Shown: positions 23,013 through 35,600 of the stretch, in pieces
Layout: each line of letters starts with the position of its first letter
How positions within the stretch are numbered: the first letter of the stretch is position 1
NCBI RefSeq assembly: GCF_025118155.1
Contig: NW_026251391.1
Span: 61,001-125,000 of the forward strand
Direction: 5' to 3'
Source: Cokeromyces recurvatus
Taxonomy: Eukaryota > Mucoromycota > Mucoromycetes > Mucorales > Mucoraceae
DNA length: 64,000 bases
Notes under the pieces: generated by a model
What the model was told of the DNA's origin: nothing
The model's input: only the letters and a program-made list of their open reading frames with translations
Databases searched by the model: none
Position numbers and translations under genes: made by a program

Positions 23013-23779
23013 ATGACAAGGTATTATTTTACATTCTATTCTATTACACTTGTATAACTCTTCCTCATCTATTCCTTAGTTATTCAAAAAATGATGTGTT
23101 TCGTATTGTTGTAGCTGTAGATAATTCACTTGTATCTAAAGAGGCTATTCAGTATGCAATTAACTTGTGTACAAAATTAAAGACATCCTATACATTAGAT
23201 ATCTTGTATGCTGTAGGATTAAATCCATCAACGACTCCATTTGGATTATTGTAAGTTATTATAATGCTCAAATACAAAATGTATTTAACCAACATAACTT
23301 TAATTAGAAACAAGTTGGATAGAATGAATAATGTAGACCTTCAGGAAGATGCTAAAGAAACGATAAAAGAATTAAATGAATATTTAGCCAAATTTGATGA
23401 AACTGTAAACTACATGAGCACATTCTAATTTTATATGCATGACTCTAACCTTTTTTTTTATATGACATAGAAAACAAAAGAATTAATAGTAAAAGAAGAT
23501 TCAAAGGATATTGAATATATAATTGAAGATTATATTAATCAAAATCCACCCAACATGTTAATTATGGGCTCAACAAATAAAGAAGGACTTCAAAAGTAAA
23601 TAATGACACACAGAAGCAAAAAACAAAACTTATTTATTATTGTTATTACTATTAGAATTATTTTAGGATCTGTTAGTGAATACTGTTTACATCATTGTAA
23701 GTGTCCAGTCACTATTATTAAACAGAATGTCAACAAAGAAGAAGAAGAAGAAGGACAGATAAAGGAGACTACTTTTTAA
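23013..23779 (+). CDS. Universal stress protein (UspA fold)
   Basis: Five exons (23013-23020, 23080-23250, 23308-23404, 23471-23595, 23656-23779) join in phase to 174 residues. The first coding exon has only 8 nt (ATG ACA AG). The body starts RIVVAVDNSLVSKEAIQYA, the first strand and helix of the Usp fold. The ATP-binding signature is complete: MGSTNKEGLQ then GSVSEYCLHHCKCPVTIIK. ATP-binding Usp proteins are stress-induced in bacteria, plants and fungi, with roles in survival rather than a defined reaction. The C-terminus is an acidic EEEEE tail. Acceptor choice for exon 5 (23655, not 23668) is fixed by phase and the GSVS motif. Confidence 0.88.
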
Positions 23780-24030
23780 ACAATAAAATTTCTAAAAATA
23801 AAAATAATAGTAACAACTCAGCGTGAAAAAAAAAAAACCCAAAAGAAACAAAAGAAAAAATACACACACGCACACACATATACACATTATTTTATGTCAT
23901 AATAAAGCATGCTTGTAGTAAATTAAAGTAAATAATTCTAAGCTAATCAATTTTTCCTTCATTAATAAAGGGAGGGAAAAAAAAAAGGACATAGTCAAAT
24001 TAATTTCCTAATTTAGAGAAAAAAAGATAC

Positions 24031-24067
<37 letters not shown>

Positions 24068-24147
24068 ACCTATATTTAAATCTTATTTATCCCTTTTTCT
24101 TTTCTTTCTTTTCTTCTTCTTCTTTTTTCCCTTTTCTCTTTATCCTT

Positions 24148-25461
24148 ATGCATATCTCTTTAATAGCTGGACCTATATCGCCCAATAAACTCAAGAACAT
24201 ACTTAGTATACCCATTCTTGCTCTCTTTTTTATTGGGCTCTTTTTTATATCTACTTTAAAATTTAGAATTATATATACAGCACCATCTGGTAAATAGAAA
24301 TAGATTAGATATATCTATACTCTCTCATCTTTTGACTCAATTATCTCTCTCTCTCTCTCTGTTTAGTGAGTGCATGTGAAAACTGTAGTAAAAGCTCTAT
24401 TTTAGAACAAGAATTAAAGCCACCCAGCCCAAAATATGTTACACAACCTATTCATCCTAAGCCCACTCAATACCCTTTCACGATTGTCACAGCTTCTAGT
24501 GCAAATCATTTGTGTTCCCTTGAAAATTTTCTTTATTCACTTTATCAATTACGAGAAGAAGTAGACATTAGTGAATTTCCACGTATTATTGTTTATAATA
24601 TTGGCATGAATCGTACTCAATTACCGATTCTCGATCAATTTGTACAGACAGGATTAGTCGACGAGTTAGTTACCTTTGATTATTTTAAATATCCTCGATT
24701 TTGGGATGTCGCGATAAATGCCGGTGAATATGCATGGAAGACAGGTATTGTACATGAGGTGGCAACAAATAAAACCATCATGGATCAATCAAATGGTTTA
24801 TTAGTATGGTTAGATGCAGGCAATGTAGTGACAGCTGAATTTATACGCTCTATCCCTACTCTTCTACGAGACCCAAATCAACAGTCCACAGGATTTTGGT
24901 CACCCAGATCCTCCAAGACGATGGCTCAATGGACTCACCCTGGGCTCTATAAGTATTTTGATGCGAATCCTTTACAATATGCTCATAATCCAAATTGTAA
25001 TGGTGCTGCCTTAGGATTTGATGTTTGGAATGAATCTGTAATGCAAGGTTTAGTGGAACCTTGGTTTCATTGCGGTTTAGATAAAAACTGTATAGCTCCG
25101 CCTGGTTCCTCAAGAGCCAATCATCGACAAGACCAGGCAGCACTTACATTTTTAGCCTATCGTATGGGTTTACAGTGTAGAATGTCTCCACAATACTATA
25201 ACATACAAATTCATAGAGATAAAGCATGTCGTACTGAATTAATGGCATTAGAAGTTCAAGAAAAATTAAATCATCCCAGTTCAATAGGTAAAATTACATA
25301 CATGTTATCTATGTATACATTTTAATTATTTTAAAATAGATTTGCCAAAATGGTATGCTAGTAATACTTTACAGTTATATTATCACCCAGAATGGAGATA
25401 CCCCGAAAATCAAATTCCAGAACATCTAGCTAAATTATTAAATCCTCCATTATTTAGTTAA
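24148..25461 (+). CDS. Type II membrane protein, putative Golgi glycosyltransferase-like
   Basis: Three exons (24148-24289, 24367-25287, 25340-25461) join in phase to 394 residues. Residues about 19-38 form one membrane helix (SIPILALFFIGLFFISTLKF) after a short basic N-terminus, so the rest should be lumenal. The lumenal part has paired cysteines, possible N-glycosylation sites (NRT, NKT, NES) and a glycosyltransferase-like order: FTIVTASSANHLCSLENFL, RIIVYNIGM, LLVWLDAGNVV (a D-x-G block where a DxD motif might sit), NCNGAALGFDVWN, then HRQDQAALTFLAYRMG. I do not recognise a named family; resemblance to DUF1647-like proteins is only by impression. A run of about 33 T precedes the leader. 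The start ATG at 24148 is the only in-frame ATG. Confidence 0.75.
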
Positions 25462-25665
25462 TATTTGCATGTATATATATATATTTATATGAATATATTT
25501 ATTTATTATTTAATTTATTCTATAATAATAATAATAAAAAGGAAAGGGAAAATTCAAACATACAGGAAAATATATATATGTATATTATATAGAAGAAACA
25601 TCTATGAAACAAGTACTTGTATTTGAAATAAAAGTAGATAAGGAGAATGGAATGTCGATAGTTAA

Positions 25666-25744
25666 ATTCAGTATCAAGTCTGAGTAATGGACAGATCACA
25701 AGATTTTGTCAGAAAATGTGATCTGATCCAAGTGTTACTGAATA
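25666..25744. repeat. Long imperfect inverted repeat (hairpin)
   Basis: Nested arms pair: ATTCAGTA with TACTGAAT at the outside (25666-25673 with 25737-25744) and CAGATCACA with TGTGATCTG inside. The loop is about 16 nt and itself has a TTTT/AAAA pairing. This could be a small inverted-repeat relic or a structured transcript. Confidence 0.5.
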
Positions 25745-25884
25745 TTAAATCTATTTATACACCTATATTATGCAGGAATAAGCCACAAAAAAGAAAAAAA
25801 AAAGATAATAGGAAGACTAAAATAAAGAATGTTGTAGTTGATGAAAGGATAACATAATAGAGTCTACTACCAGTATGACTACTA

Positions 25885-25936
25885 CTCACTCAGTCACTCT
25901 CACTCAGTCACTCTCACTCACACACACACACACACA

Positions 25937-25970
<34 letters not shown>
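25885..25970. repeat. TCAC/CA/CT microsatellite
   Basis: Tandem ACTCTCACTCAG units pass into about 11 CA units and then about 14 CT units. Confidence 0.85.
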
Positions 25971-26465
25971 TTATATATACACATACGATTTGTTTCTTTG
26001 ACCACACACATTGTATAATACTCTTGAAACAACTTACACTTTATCAAGGAGAAGGGAAACTATAGTATTTGGAATGAAAGCTACTATTAATCATGTATTC
26101 ACTTCATATCTCCTTATTTGACATGATCTTCTTCCGATGATCCGAATTAGAATTCCCCTCTTCCCTTCTTTCTCCCTTTACTATCTATACACATACATTA
26201 AGAAGTAATAGGTCAACATGATTAAGAGGCCTTTGTATTCTACTTTTTTTAATTAATCTATTATCATGTATACCTATTATAAACAATAGATAAAAAGACT
26301 TACAAAGAAGGAGAAATAGATCATCTCCGACCTTATCAAAAGGATATATAACATATATATATATGTATGTATGTATGTATGTGTAAGTGTGTGTGTGTGT
26401 GTGTGTGTGTAAGTGTCTGTGTGAATAAAATAACAGGGTATTTTAATATAATAATGCTGCCCATA

Positions 26466-28012
26466 TTATGAAAAGTTTTTAAAAAGATCTTTATAAGGAT
26501 CTTCTTGATTAAAATGATTATCAAATGTTGTTTCTGGGTATTTTTCGAAATTACTTGTATCTCCAGGATGTGGATAATGCGGAATAATAGGTGCCTACAA
26601 TTGACGTTAATTTTCCTTATTATTATCATCATCATCATCGTCACTCTTACCCTCACATTCTTTTCTAACAATCCTATCCAGTCCACTCCTCTAAACCATT
26701 TATGTCTTTTCACATCTTCTGATCCTCCCTATCATAGAATAAGGTTAGTATCTTGTGTTCGTCTTGAATCTTTGCTTTCTTTACCTTCAAGTTCCCTAAT
26801 CGTTTCGTTCGATCACTCACTAATAATCTTTTCAATAAGTCTTTAGCTAATGGATCAAAATGAGCTGCAAATTGTACTTTTCCCATTAATATTTTTTCAT
26901 AAATTCCAAATGAATTATCATCGAAAAATGGAGGATAACTATTTAAAAGAATAGAATTATTTTTAAAATGAGAGAAGTAGTGGCAGTTGTCTTTTCTTTT
27001 TTTTTTCCCTCCATCCCCCTTAAACATGTACATAAAAATGACTTACCCTGCTAACATTTCAAATATTAAAATACCAAGTGCCCACCAATCAACTGCTTTA
27101 CCATGCCCCTTGGATTGAATAATTTCTGGTGCTAAATATTCAGGTGTACCACATAATGTCCATGTTCGATCGACAATTTTCTTTGCAAATCCAAAGTCTG
27201 TAATCTTGATATGTCCTTGATGATCAATCAAGAGGTTTTCAGGTTTTAAGTCACGATAAATAATATCTTTAGAATGAAGATATTCAATAGCCAAGACAAT
27301 TTCAGAGGCATAGAAACGAGTCATGTCATTCGTAAAACGACCAGCTCGACGTAAATGTGTAAAAAGCTCACCACCTACCACATATTCAAGTAACATATAC
27401 AAGTTGGTATTATCTTGAAAAGTACAGAAACTATATATAAAGCAATATAAACGAACATGATGTTATATGTATACATATATATATATTTTATCTTACAGAT
27501 CTACAATAAATGGAAATCGAACTGAAGATAATATCTGCTTTTCAGATAATAAATGTTCTACTTGCTTTAATCTCACCACTTCAGATTTTTTTAATACTTT
27601 CATAGCATAGTATTTATTAGAGGGGATGAATTTTGTAAGATAAACTCTACCAAATGTTCCTGTCCCTATCAAGAAAGAGTCAATAGGTTCTGAATTCTCT
27701 CACTCTCACTCTCACTCTCACTCTATTTCTTTTTTTTTTATCCGTACCTAACGTGTCTTTTAGTTCGAAATCTTTCAAGCCAAAACTGGGTGTTTCAACA
27801 TAAACTGGAGAACGGGTATGAAAATACGTAAGACGAATTTGTTGTTGCTGTTGATAAGGAGATGGAAAAGGTAATCCAGCTAATGGATGATTAGGTGGAA
27901 AGCCATTATCTGTAAATGAAGATTTATTAAGTACATGAGGATGACTCAAATAGATAGTTGGCTTATTGCTGTTGCTTGTCTTTTCTTCTTTATTAATAAC
28001 TAACTTTTCCAT
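26466..28012 (-). CDS. cAMP-dependent protein kinase catalytic subunit (PKA)
   Basis: Six exons (28012-27748, 27665-27497, 27430-27047, 26938-26785, 26728-26651, 26594-26466) join in phase to 392 residues. The N-terminal 75 residues are not conserved. The kinase has [10 protein letters not shown] (glycine loop), AMKVLKK (VAIK lysine), [10 protein letters not shown] (catalytic loop), TDFGFAKK (DFG) and the activation segment [13 protein letters not shown] with the T-loop threonine. The AGC tail carries [11 protein letters not shown] and ends [11 protein letters not shown], like the terminal hydrophobic motif of PKA. It phosphorylates targets when cAMP frees it from its regulatory subunit; in mucoralean fungi PKA controls growth and dimorphism. 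The tail exons are short, so they were placed by phase and by homology. Poly(T) of about 22 and poly(A) of about 28 flank the promoter. Confidence 0.93.
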
Positions 28013-28061
28013 TTGCTTATTAAGGATATATATAAATATGTATATAAAAGAGAGAAAAGAG

Positions 28062-28097
<36 letters not shown>

Positions 28098-28347
28098 AGA
28101 ACAACAACAACAACAACAAAAAAATATTTATGTGTGAACACGAGCATTGCTTACAATTGAGGGAATACAAATGTTGTACACATCGTCATCATAGTGCGCA
28201 TAATAAGGAACAAAAAAAAAAAAAAAATAAAAAAACAAATGAAAAATCTCCATCATTTGTTATACTTTTTTTTTTATTCTTTTTTTTCCAGAATTATGCC
28301 GTACTTTGAAATTTTAAAGAGAATGATCAAGCAACAAGCCATGATAA

Positions 28348-28383
<36 letters not shown>

Positions 28384-31300
28384 CTTCCGTATTTTTATAC
28401 ATAATGGATTTTGATAAGCTCCAATTTATCATTATTAAAGTCATTAATATATCAAGATGAAGTAAGATATGATCAGTGTAGATATGTAGTAGAGTGAGAG
28501 GAGAAAGGATGATGAGAAAGAAATGATATGCGCAAAGATTCACTTTCTATTTCGGATCAAATAATGACTCTAGTTTGAAGATTCAAAAATAATAACCAAG
28601 TATTTCTAGATTACTTAGTAATAGGTTCATCTATATTGTAAGAAGACCAGTTTTAAATAAAGATTGAGTTGTCAATTATCATCTAGACACCCGGGATGGA
28701 GCACATGAACACACCAACGGTAAACTTTTTAGTCTGCACGCAAGAATATGAATTGTTCACTAATTCCAAGCGGGCTTAGCTAATCGTGAACATTGTACTT
28801 GGCTTTTAATCAAGGTATAAGTAAGATACTGCAGCTAAAGCTTCTCTAATTGATTTGCATTTGTCTACATACTTTTTTTTTTTTTATTTTTATTTTTTCG
28901 TGCTATATAATTTGATGCAAGGTTATTCTTGCTCATGTTTACTCTGTTAAAATAGACAATGAATACATAGACTGAAGGTCATACAGAGATAAAAGACTGT
29001 AAAGAATATCAGCGTACTACAAGAACCACGACTAATTAGATGAGAGATAAAGAGTAAAGACACATATTCAAAATAATTAAGGGTCAAGTACCTACAAGAG
29101 ACAAGCGTTAAAGTATTATGCTTTCTATTGATTAGTTTCTGTCTGCCTTTAAATAACCTTTAGGATATTGATACTAAGGCATTCAGCTCCTTGTAAGCTG
29201 ATTCAAGTTAATACTAATACATTGCATCATATCTAATGTAATAGTAAAAGTAGTGTATTCTCGAAACAGAAAGATTCCCTAAATGAATCTGGACTGACCC
29301 CAAGGACATATTATTTCTTACTGGCAATTGTTGTTGACTTTAAAGCTGCAAAATGTGCTTAACACAAATCATTCAAACAGTAACACTTTCGAAAAAAAAA
29401 AAAAAAAAACAGACATAAACATGCGTTAATATGTTTTATATGTTGACGGTCATCCTTTTTCTGGTCTTTATCAAGTCAAGCCTATTGATCAATAGACTTG
29501 TAAACTGATCTAATTGATAACACATCCTCTCAGTATTAAGCTTTAGAAATTATAATTTGAATAGTATAAAATCTATGATTGGTAAATTCGTTTTTATCAA
29601 CAAAGATATAGGATAATTTATAAATTGCTCTACTCTATTGATCTTTGCAGCATAAAACATCCATTTGATGAAATCTATATAGTATAGTGCATATAGGCTA
29701 TTCTAATAAAATTAGAAATAGGAATAGCTATATAGTATGTATACAGATTGAGTCATTGACTTGTATTTTAGTCTTATCTGTGTCCCAAATAATAGTTAGC
29801 TTGAAATTGACTACCTTTTCGGTACTTTATATGATATATCTCTTCTAAGATAATATTTAGTTTGTATTCCCTTTTCTTCTCTATTTGTCTAAATATAGCT
29901 TTTCACACATTTAACACCTAACAAAAGAAAAAAAAAAGACATAATTATGCTTTGAGGATGATAACCAAAGTGTAAATAAAACGTCATTGATATGCACTAT
30001 ATCTATTTTTTTTTTGTTCCCTCACTTCCTCAGTTAGTGAGCTTCAGTCACTATACGTTGTACAAATTAGTCATTTTGTAAAAACTTAATGTTAAGCGCA
30101 AATGATGCTTTACTAAGATACAAGTAATAGTACCAGTTCTTCTATTGTAAATTCTCAAAAAAGAAAAAATTCATACTTTTGCAAAATAAAAAAAAACTCT
30201 TTTTATGAATATGCTCTCTGATGTCTTTTTTTCGATAAAGGCATAAAGAACTATATACTTCGCCAACAAATAGAATGTGATTCAGCAATTTACTGTAAAA
30301 ATGGAAGCATCTAAAAGAGTTAAGAGTCTTTATAAAGCTTCTCAGAACTCTAGGTAAAGAGATCTGTATACATTATTATCAATGGTCAATTGGGTAAAGA
30401 GGGAAAAAATACTTTTCTTTTGCTTATTTTTTTTTTTTTGTTAAGTGTCCCTTCTGATCACAATCAAAGCATGTGGCATCTATGATGTTATTATTAATTT
30501 TAATTAAATATGTGCACTAATAATAATACTTGCTTGAAAGCTCATTCTTCTCTAGACAACTGTCATAAATAGCTTTTTTCTCGTTAAAAATAAATGATCG
30601 ATGCATGTCTTTGTGTGAAATAAGCAAAGATCGGTAAAGAAGGTAAAGAAAATGTGACATATTTGTGGAAAATTTAAGGTTGATTTGCACTTAAAAAAAA
30701 AAAATTAATAGAAATCGAGTGTAGTCCTTTTTGGTAAATATTCCACTTATTAAAAAGACTAAGGTCTTAAGAAAAAAACAAGAGCAACCTTTTGATATGG
30801 CAGGTAAATTATTTCTCTTACAGTGTCCATTATTAGCGACGTCATAACAATATCTTGAGTAACATCTTCTATTGTTCTGTCTGTCACAGCTATCATCTGT
30901 TGGATGTAGTTTGAACGCGAATCAATATAGAGTTGTTATTTATGACTCAACTGGAGCTAAATAATCATGCCTATATGTATATTATTTGAGATCTCTGGAT
31001 TTCAGGATTCTTTCTATTTCTGTTTGGCTGATATATGATATGGTGAAAGTGCACGATATGAATTACATGCCATATCTATGCATATTCTTTATTAATTATC
31101 GGTGTATTTCACCACAATATTTACTAATGCTGTATCTTAAATATGGCTGTCAAATCCATACTTTCATATAACTGTACACACGTAGTCTCCCATGTATGTA
31201 TGCGCACCTTAGAAATATCAGTGTGTTAACCTAATTGACAATATAGAGTTTATTAGTCCCTCAAGGCAAAACATTTTAAAATGAAAAACAATCTATAGGA

Positions 31301-31593
31301 ATCCAACCATTTGATATTCACTAGAGCCATTTACGACACTTGACAAAAAGGTGTTAGCAGAACCTTATTCAAAAGGGATTAACAATGATAGGGACCCTGC
31401 CACAACTTTTGGTCGGCCTGTTTTATTAGCAGCTGAGTAAACCGTATCTTAGAGAAAAAAAAAAGAATAATATGCCTGAAAAGTCCCCTAATAATATCAA
31501 TGCCATTGGTAACGTACAAAGCTTATGGGTCTGGTAACGTAAAAAACAGTTCCTTGAACTTATGTAGAAAAAAATGACAAATATGTAAAACAG
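28013..31593. other. 3.6-kb gene-free AT-rich stretch
   Basis: No frame with family resemblance was found on either strand. It includes A/T runs near 28066-28094, 28356-28380 and 29393-29409, and a near-perfect palindrome at 29472-29500. It may be old mobile-element DNA, since a transposase relic follows directly. Confidence 0.5.
29472..29500. repeat. 29-bp near-perfect palindrome
   Basis: CTATTGATCAATAG (29482-29495) is a perfect 14-bp palindrome, flanked by CAAGTC on the left and ACTTG on the right, which extend the symmetry with a small bulge. It may be a regulator site or a fragment of a terminal repeat. Confidence 0.4.
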
Positions 31594-32010
31594 ATGAAAA
31601 AAAATCATGAATGCGTATCATATTGTAGCCTTAGTTTGAAAAATACAATGGATGTCTTGAGTAAGCACACTAAGTATCATTTTCACATTTTTATGGACAA
31701 GTGTAGGGTGCACTATTCTCTGTTTGTCGTAGATGCCATAAGCCAGCGTGACTACGAACCGCTATTAATGAGCCCCCATATTCACTCTTTTTGTGCTCTA
31801 TCAAAGATGTTGGTTCAAGATCATTAAAAAAAAAAATAAGAATTCTTTTTGGAAAAAACCAGACATGCATACATCTTGTATTGCTGAGCATTAGAAGCAA
31901 GTTTATGTTGCTAATTGCTAAGGACGAATGTGATATACAGAGGCTTTCTGGGATCGAGAAAGTCCTCTGTATTTTTAAGTTGCGATTTATCAAAGGAGCG
32001 TAAGGTTAAA
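31594..32010 (+). pseudogene. Decayed Tc1/mariner-like DDE transposase C-terminus
   Basis: One frame reads HIFMDKCRVHY then FVVDAISQRDYEPLLM, which is the second-Asp block (MDN-x-R-x-H) and the following helix of DDE superfamily (Tc1/mariner) transposases. The expected PPYSPFLNPIE block follows but only after a frame change: PHIHSF in one frame, PYSLFLCSIKDVG then SRSLKKKIRI in the next. The remaining 50 residues to 32003 are open but diverged. No start, no first catalytic block and no clear terminal repeats were found. It is a dead fragment. Confidence 0.55.
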
Positions 32011-32333
32011 ACACACTTCATTAAATTAGACACAATACTTATGCAACGTCTGTGATTCACCTTTTTTTTTTTTTCAAGAAAAAGGAATTTCCTTTTTGGG
32101 ATTTGATTATTACAGGTGAAGAAAAAGTCTGAACATTTACCATCAAAGTGTTTGAACTCATTTTTTTTTCGTCTGATTTTTTTTTCCTTTTGTCCAAAAA
32201 GTGTAAGCAAAGTGTCTCCTCCACTTCTTGATCCAGACAGGAAATTACTCAACTAGGTTGTCCCTTTAAACTTGTTAGCAATATTTCCCCTTTCTTTCTC
32301 ACCTTCTCTTCTCCCTTTCCTTTACCTTTTTTA

Positions 32334-32432
32334 CCTCTTGTCCCGTAAGAGGGTTTTTAGACACCTTTTTTTTTCACATAATTTGAACTGACCTAGGCAA
32401 TCCAATATAACAAAGATAGTATGCGCCCAGAG
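32334..32432 (+). repeat. Dispersed repeat, copy A
   Basis: About 95 bp similar to 54114-54207: shared blocks TTGTC..TAAGAGGGTTTTT, GAACTG..CTAGG..CAAT.CA and a TA.TATG.GC.CA block in the same order and spacing. In this copy CCTCTT and AAGAGG can pair as a hairpin before the T run. It lies about 190 bp upstream of the SNU114 start. It could be a solo LTR end or a shared regulatory element. Confidence 0.5.
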
Positions 32433-32620
32433 GTCGCTTTATAAATTTTAATTTATAAAAATAATAAAAATAAAAAAAAATGTTTAATCGTATCATCTTT
32501 ATAAACAAGTCACGAATGACGTTGCTAGCAGAATTTCAAAAAAACTTTTGTTGTTAATTTTGATAGATCTCTCTTTACGCGATTTTCTAACAAAAAAAAA
32601 AAAAGAAAGAAATCCCAAAC

Positions 32621-35600
32621 ATGGATGATTCACTTTATGATGAGTTTGGTAATTACCTTGGACCTGAACTTGATGAGGAGGATGAGGATTTAGAACTTGA
32701 GGAAGAAGAAGAACAACAACAACAATATGATGATGAAGAAGAAGAGAATGAGGCAATGGAAGAAACCTCTGAAATGCAACTTGAAGGTAGGCAAAATTAA
32801 CTAAATAAAATAAAATAAAACAAAGCAGAATAGAACGAAATAAAAATTAAATAAATGAATAAAAACAAAAAAAATAAGAACATTTAAAATTGAACCCTAT
32901 TTCATCATAGAAATTCCTGCCAATCAAATTGTTTTACATGAAGATAAGAAATATTATCCTTCAGCTGAAGAAGTGTACGGCCAAGATGTAGAAACTATGG
33001 TTCAAGAAGAGGATACGCAACCTTTATCTGAACCTATTATTGCACCTATCAAAATAAGAAAGTTTAATGTCACCGAGACTGATTTACCCGACACTTATTA
33101 CAGCAAAGAGTAAAGCATATAAATATATATATATATACATGTATACCCTACGTTGCAACTAAATGAACTTTTTTTTCTTTCTTTTATAGATATATGGCAG
33201 ATTTAATGAATCATCCAGATCTTGTGAGAAATATTGCTATTGTAGGTCATCTTCATCACGGAAAAACGTCCTTTATTGACATGCTCATTTCAGAAACACA
33301 TCCTCATATGCCTATCAATGTAGAGCAACCTGAACGTTATACAGATACACATATATTAGAAAGAGAACGTGGATTATCTATTAAAAGTATGCCCGTCAGT
33401 TTAGTTTTGCAGGATATGAAAGACAAATCTTATTTACTTCATATGCTCGATACTCCCGGTAATTAATGACACATTGAGTAAATATGACAGCTTCATTGAC
33501 ATTTTATATATATATTAGGACACACAAATTTTATTGATGAGGTAGTGGCTGCAATTCGTTTAGCAGACGGTGTTGCTATTGTCGTTGATGTAGTCGAGGG
33601 TGTGATGGTGAATACTGAGCAAATTATTAAATACTGTGTACGTGAAGGACTTGCAATGACATTAGTCATTAATAAAGTCGATCGTTTAATTTTGGAATTG
33701 AAAATACCTCCTGCTGATGCCTATTTTAAATTGCGTCATACAATAGAAGAAGTGAATACCATTATTCGGTAATCATACATATATATATTTATTATTATAA
33801 TAATAAAATGATATTAACCTTTGCTTTTTTTTTTCTAGATCTGTTCCTGGAGGTCATGACATTCGTCTTTCACCTGAGTTAGGTAACGTCTGTTTTGCCT
33901 CAGCACAAATGGGTTGGACATTTTCACTTAAATCATTCGCCAAGTTATATGCCGACACTTATGATGACACTTCCTTTGATGAATCTGAATTTGCTAGACG
34001 ATTATGGGGCGACATTTATTATAACCCTGAACGAGGTAGTTTTCATAGAAAATCACAGAATGGTGATCTTAAACGTACCTTTGTACATTTCATTTTGGAA
34101 CCACTCTACAAGATTTATTCACAAGTAATTGGTGAAGAACGTAACGACTTAAAACACACTTTAAGATCCTTAGGTATTCAGCTTAAAGCAAAAGAGTATG
34201 ATTTAAATGTGAAGCCATTATTGCAATTGGTGTTAACAAGATTCTTTGGTTTATCAAATGCTTTTGTGGACATGGTGGCACGACATGTACCTTCACCTAT
34301 TGATAATGCTCAACATAAGGTTCAAAATCTTTATACAGGACCTATCGACGAATCATTAACTACACAAGCTATGTTAAGATGTGATGCAGATGGACCTCTT
34401 ATGATTTATATCACAAAGCTTTTTAATAATGAATCAAGCACAGAATTCCAAGCCTTTGGCCGTGTCTTTAGTGGAAGTGTTAAGGAAGGTCAAATTGTAC
34501 GCGTTTTGGGTGAAGGATATTCAAAGGATGATGAAGAAGACATGACGATGCAAAAGGTCTTGAATACATGGATTTTTGAATCGAGGTATCGCATCGAAGT
34601 GGAAGGCGTTCCAGCAGGTAATTGGGTTTTATTAGGTGGCGTTGATACTTCCATCATGAAGACAGCTACTATTGTTGATCAAAAGCCTGTTGAAGATGCC
34701 TATATCTTTAAGCCTCTTAGATTCCCTACCGCTGCTACACTTAAAGTTGCTATTGAACCTGTTAACCCATCCGAATTACCTAAAATGCTGGATGGCCTTC
34801 GTAAAATTAACAAGAGCTATCCCATCGTGACAACCAAAGTGGAAGAATCAGGTGAACATATTGTATTAGGTACAGGCGAGCTATACTTGGATTGTGTATT
34901 ACATGATTTGAGACGTATGTATGCAGAGATTGAACTCAAAGTATCAGATCCTGTTGTCAGATTTTGCGAGACAGTAGTTGAAACTTCTGCTCTCAAATGC
35001 TTTGCAGAGACACCTAACAAGAAAAATAAGTTGACATTTATTGCAGAACCACTTGAAAAAGAACTTGCAGAAGAAATCGAGAATGGTGATATTCAAATTG
35101 GATGGCCTAAGAGTAAGTTTGGAAAGTATTTGGAGACAAAACACGGATGGGATGTATTAGCCTCCAGATCTGTATGGGCATTTGGACCAGATGACATGAG
35201 TCCTAATCTCTTGATGGATGATACACTACCCACTGAAGTGGATAAAAAGTTATTGGGTACAATCAAAGATTCGATTCGACAAGGTTTCCAATGGGGCACT
35301 AGAGAGGGTCCTCTTTGTGATGAACGTAAGTTATTTGTGTGTGTTTAAATGAATTGAACATTCAACCTATCTATTTTTTTTTTGTTTAGCTATAAGAAAT
35401 GTAAAGTTTAAAATTTTGGATGCATCCTTAGCTAGTGAACCTATTTATAGAGGAGGAGGACAGATTATTCCTACTGCAAGACGAGTCTGCTATTCATCCT
35501 TCTTAACAGTAAAGTATTATACTATATGAAAGAAGATAGTAACAAAAAAAAAAAAAAAAAAACAAACAATAGTAACATTTATTATTTAAATTAGGCCACA

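Larger units (their letters stand above)
25462..26465. other. Intergenic: imperfect hairpin and CA/CT microsatellites
   Basis: Contains a long imperfect hairpin (25666-25744), TCACTCTCACTCAG repeats then a (CA)n and (CT)n block (about 25885-25970), and a TATG/TG microsatellite (26347-26412). No gene is seen. Confidence 0.6.

Noticed and set aside
25885..25970. Possible CRISPR-like array from TCACTCTCACTCAG units
   Set aside because: Units are contiguous microsatellite without spacers, and the genome is eukaryotic.
27966..28543. Lys-rich frames around the PKA promoter
   Set aside because: Produced by long A and T tracts with no conserved residues.
31691..32252. Minus-strand frames over the 31.6-kb relic
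   Set aside because: Plus-strand reading shows transposase motifs; the minus frames are its complement.
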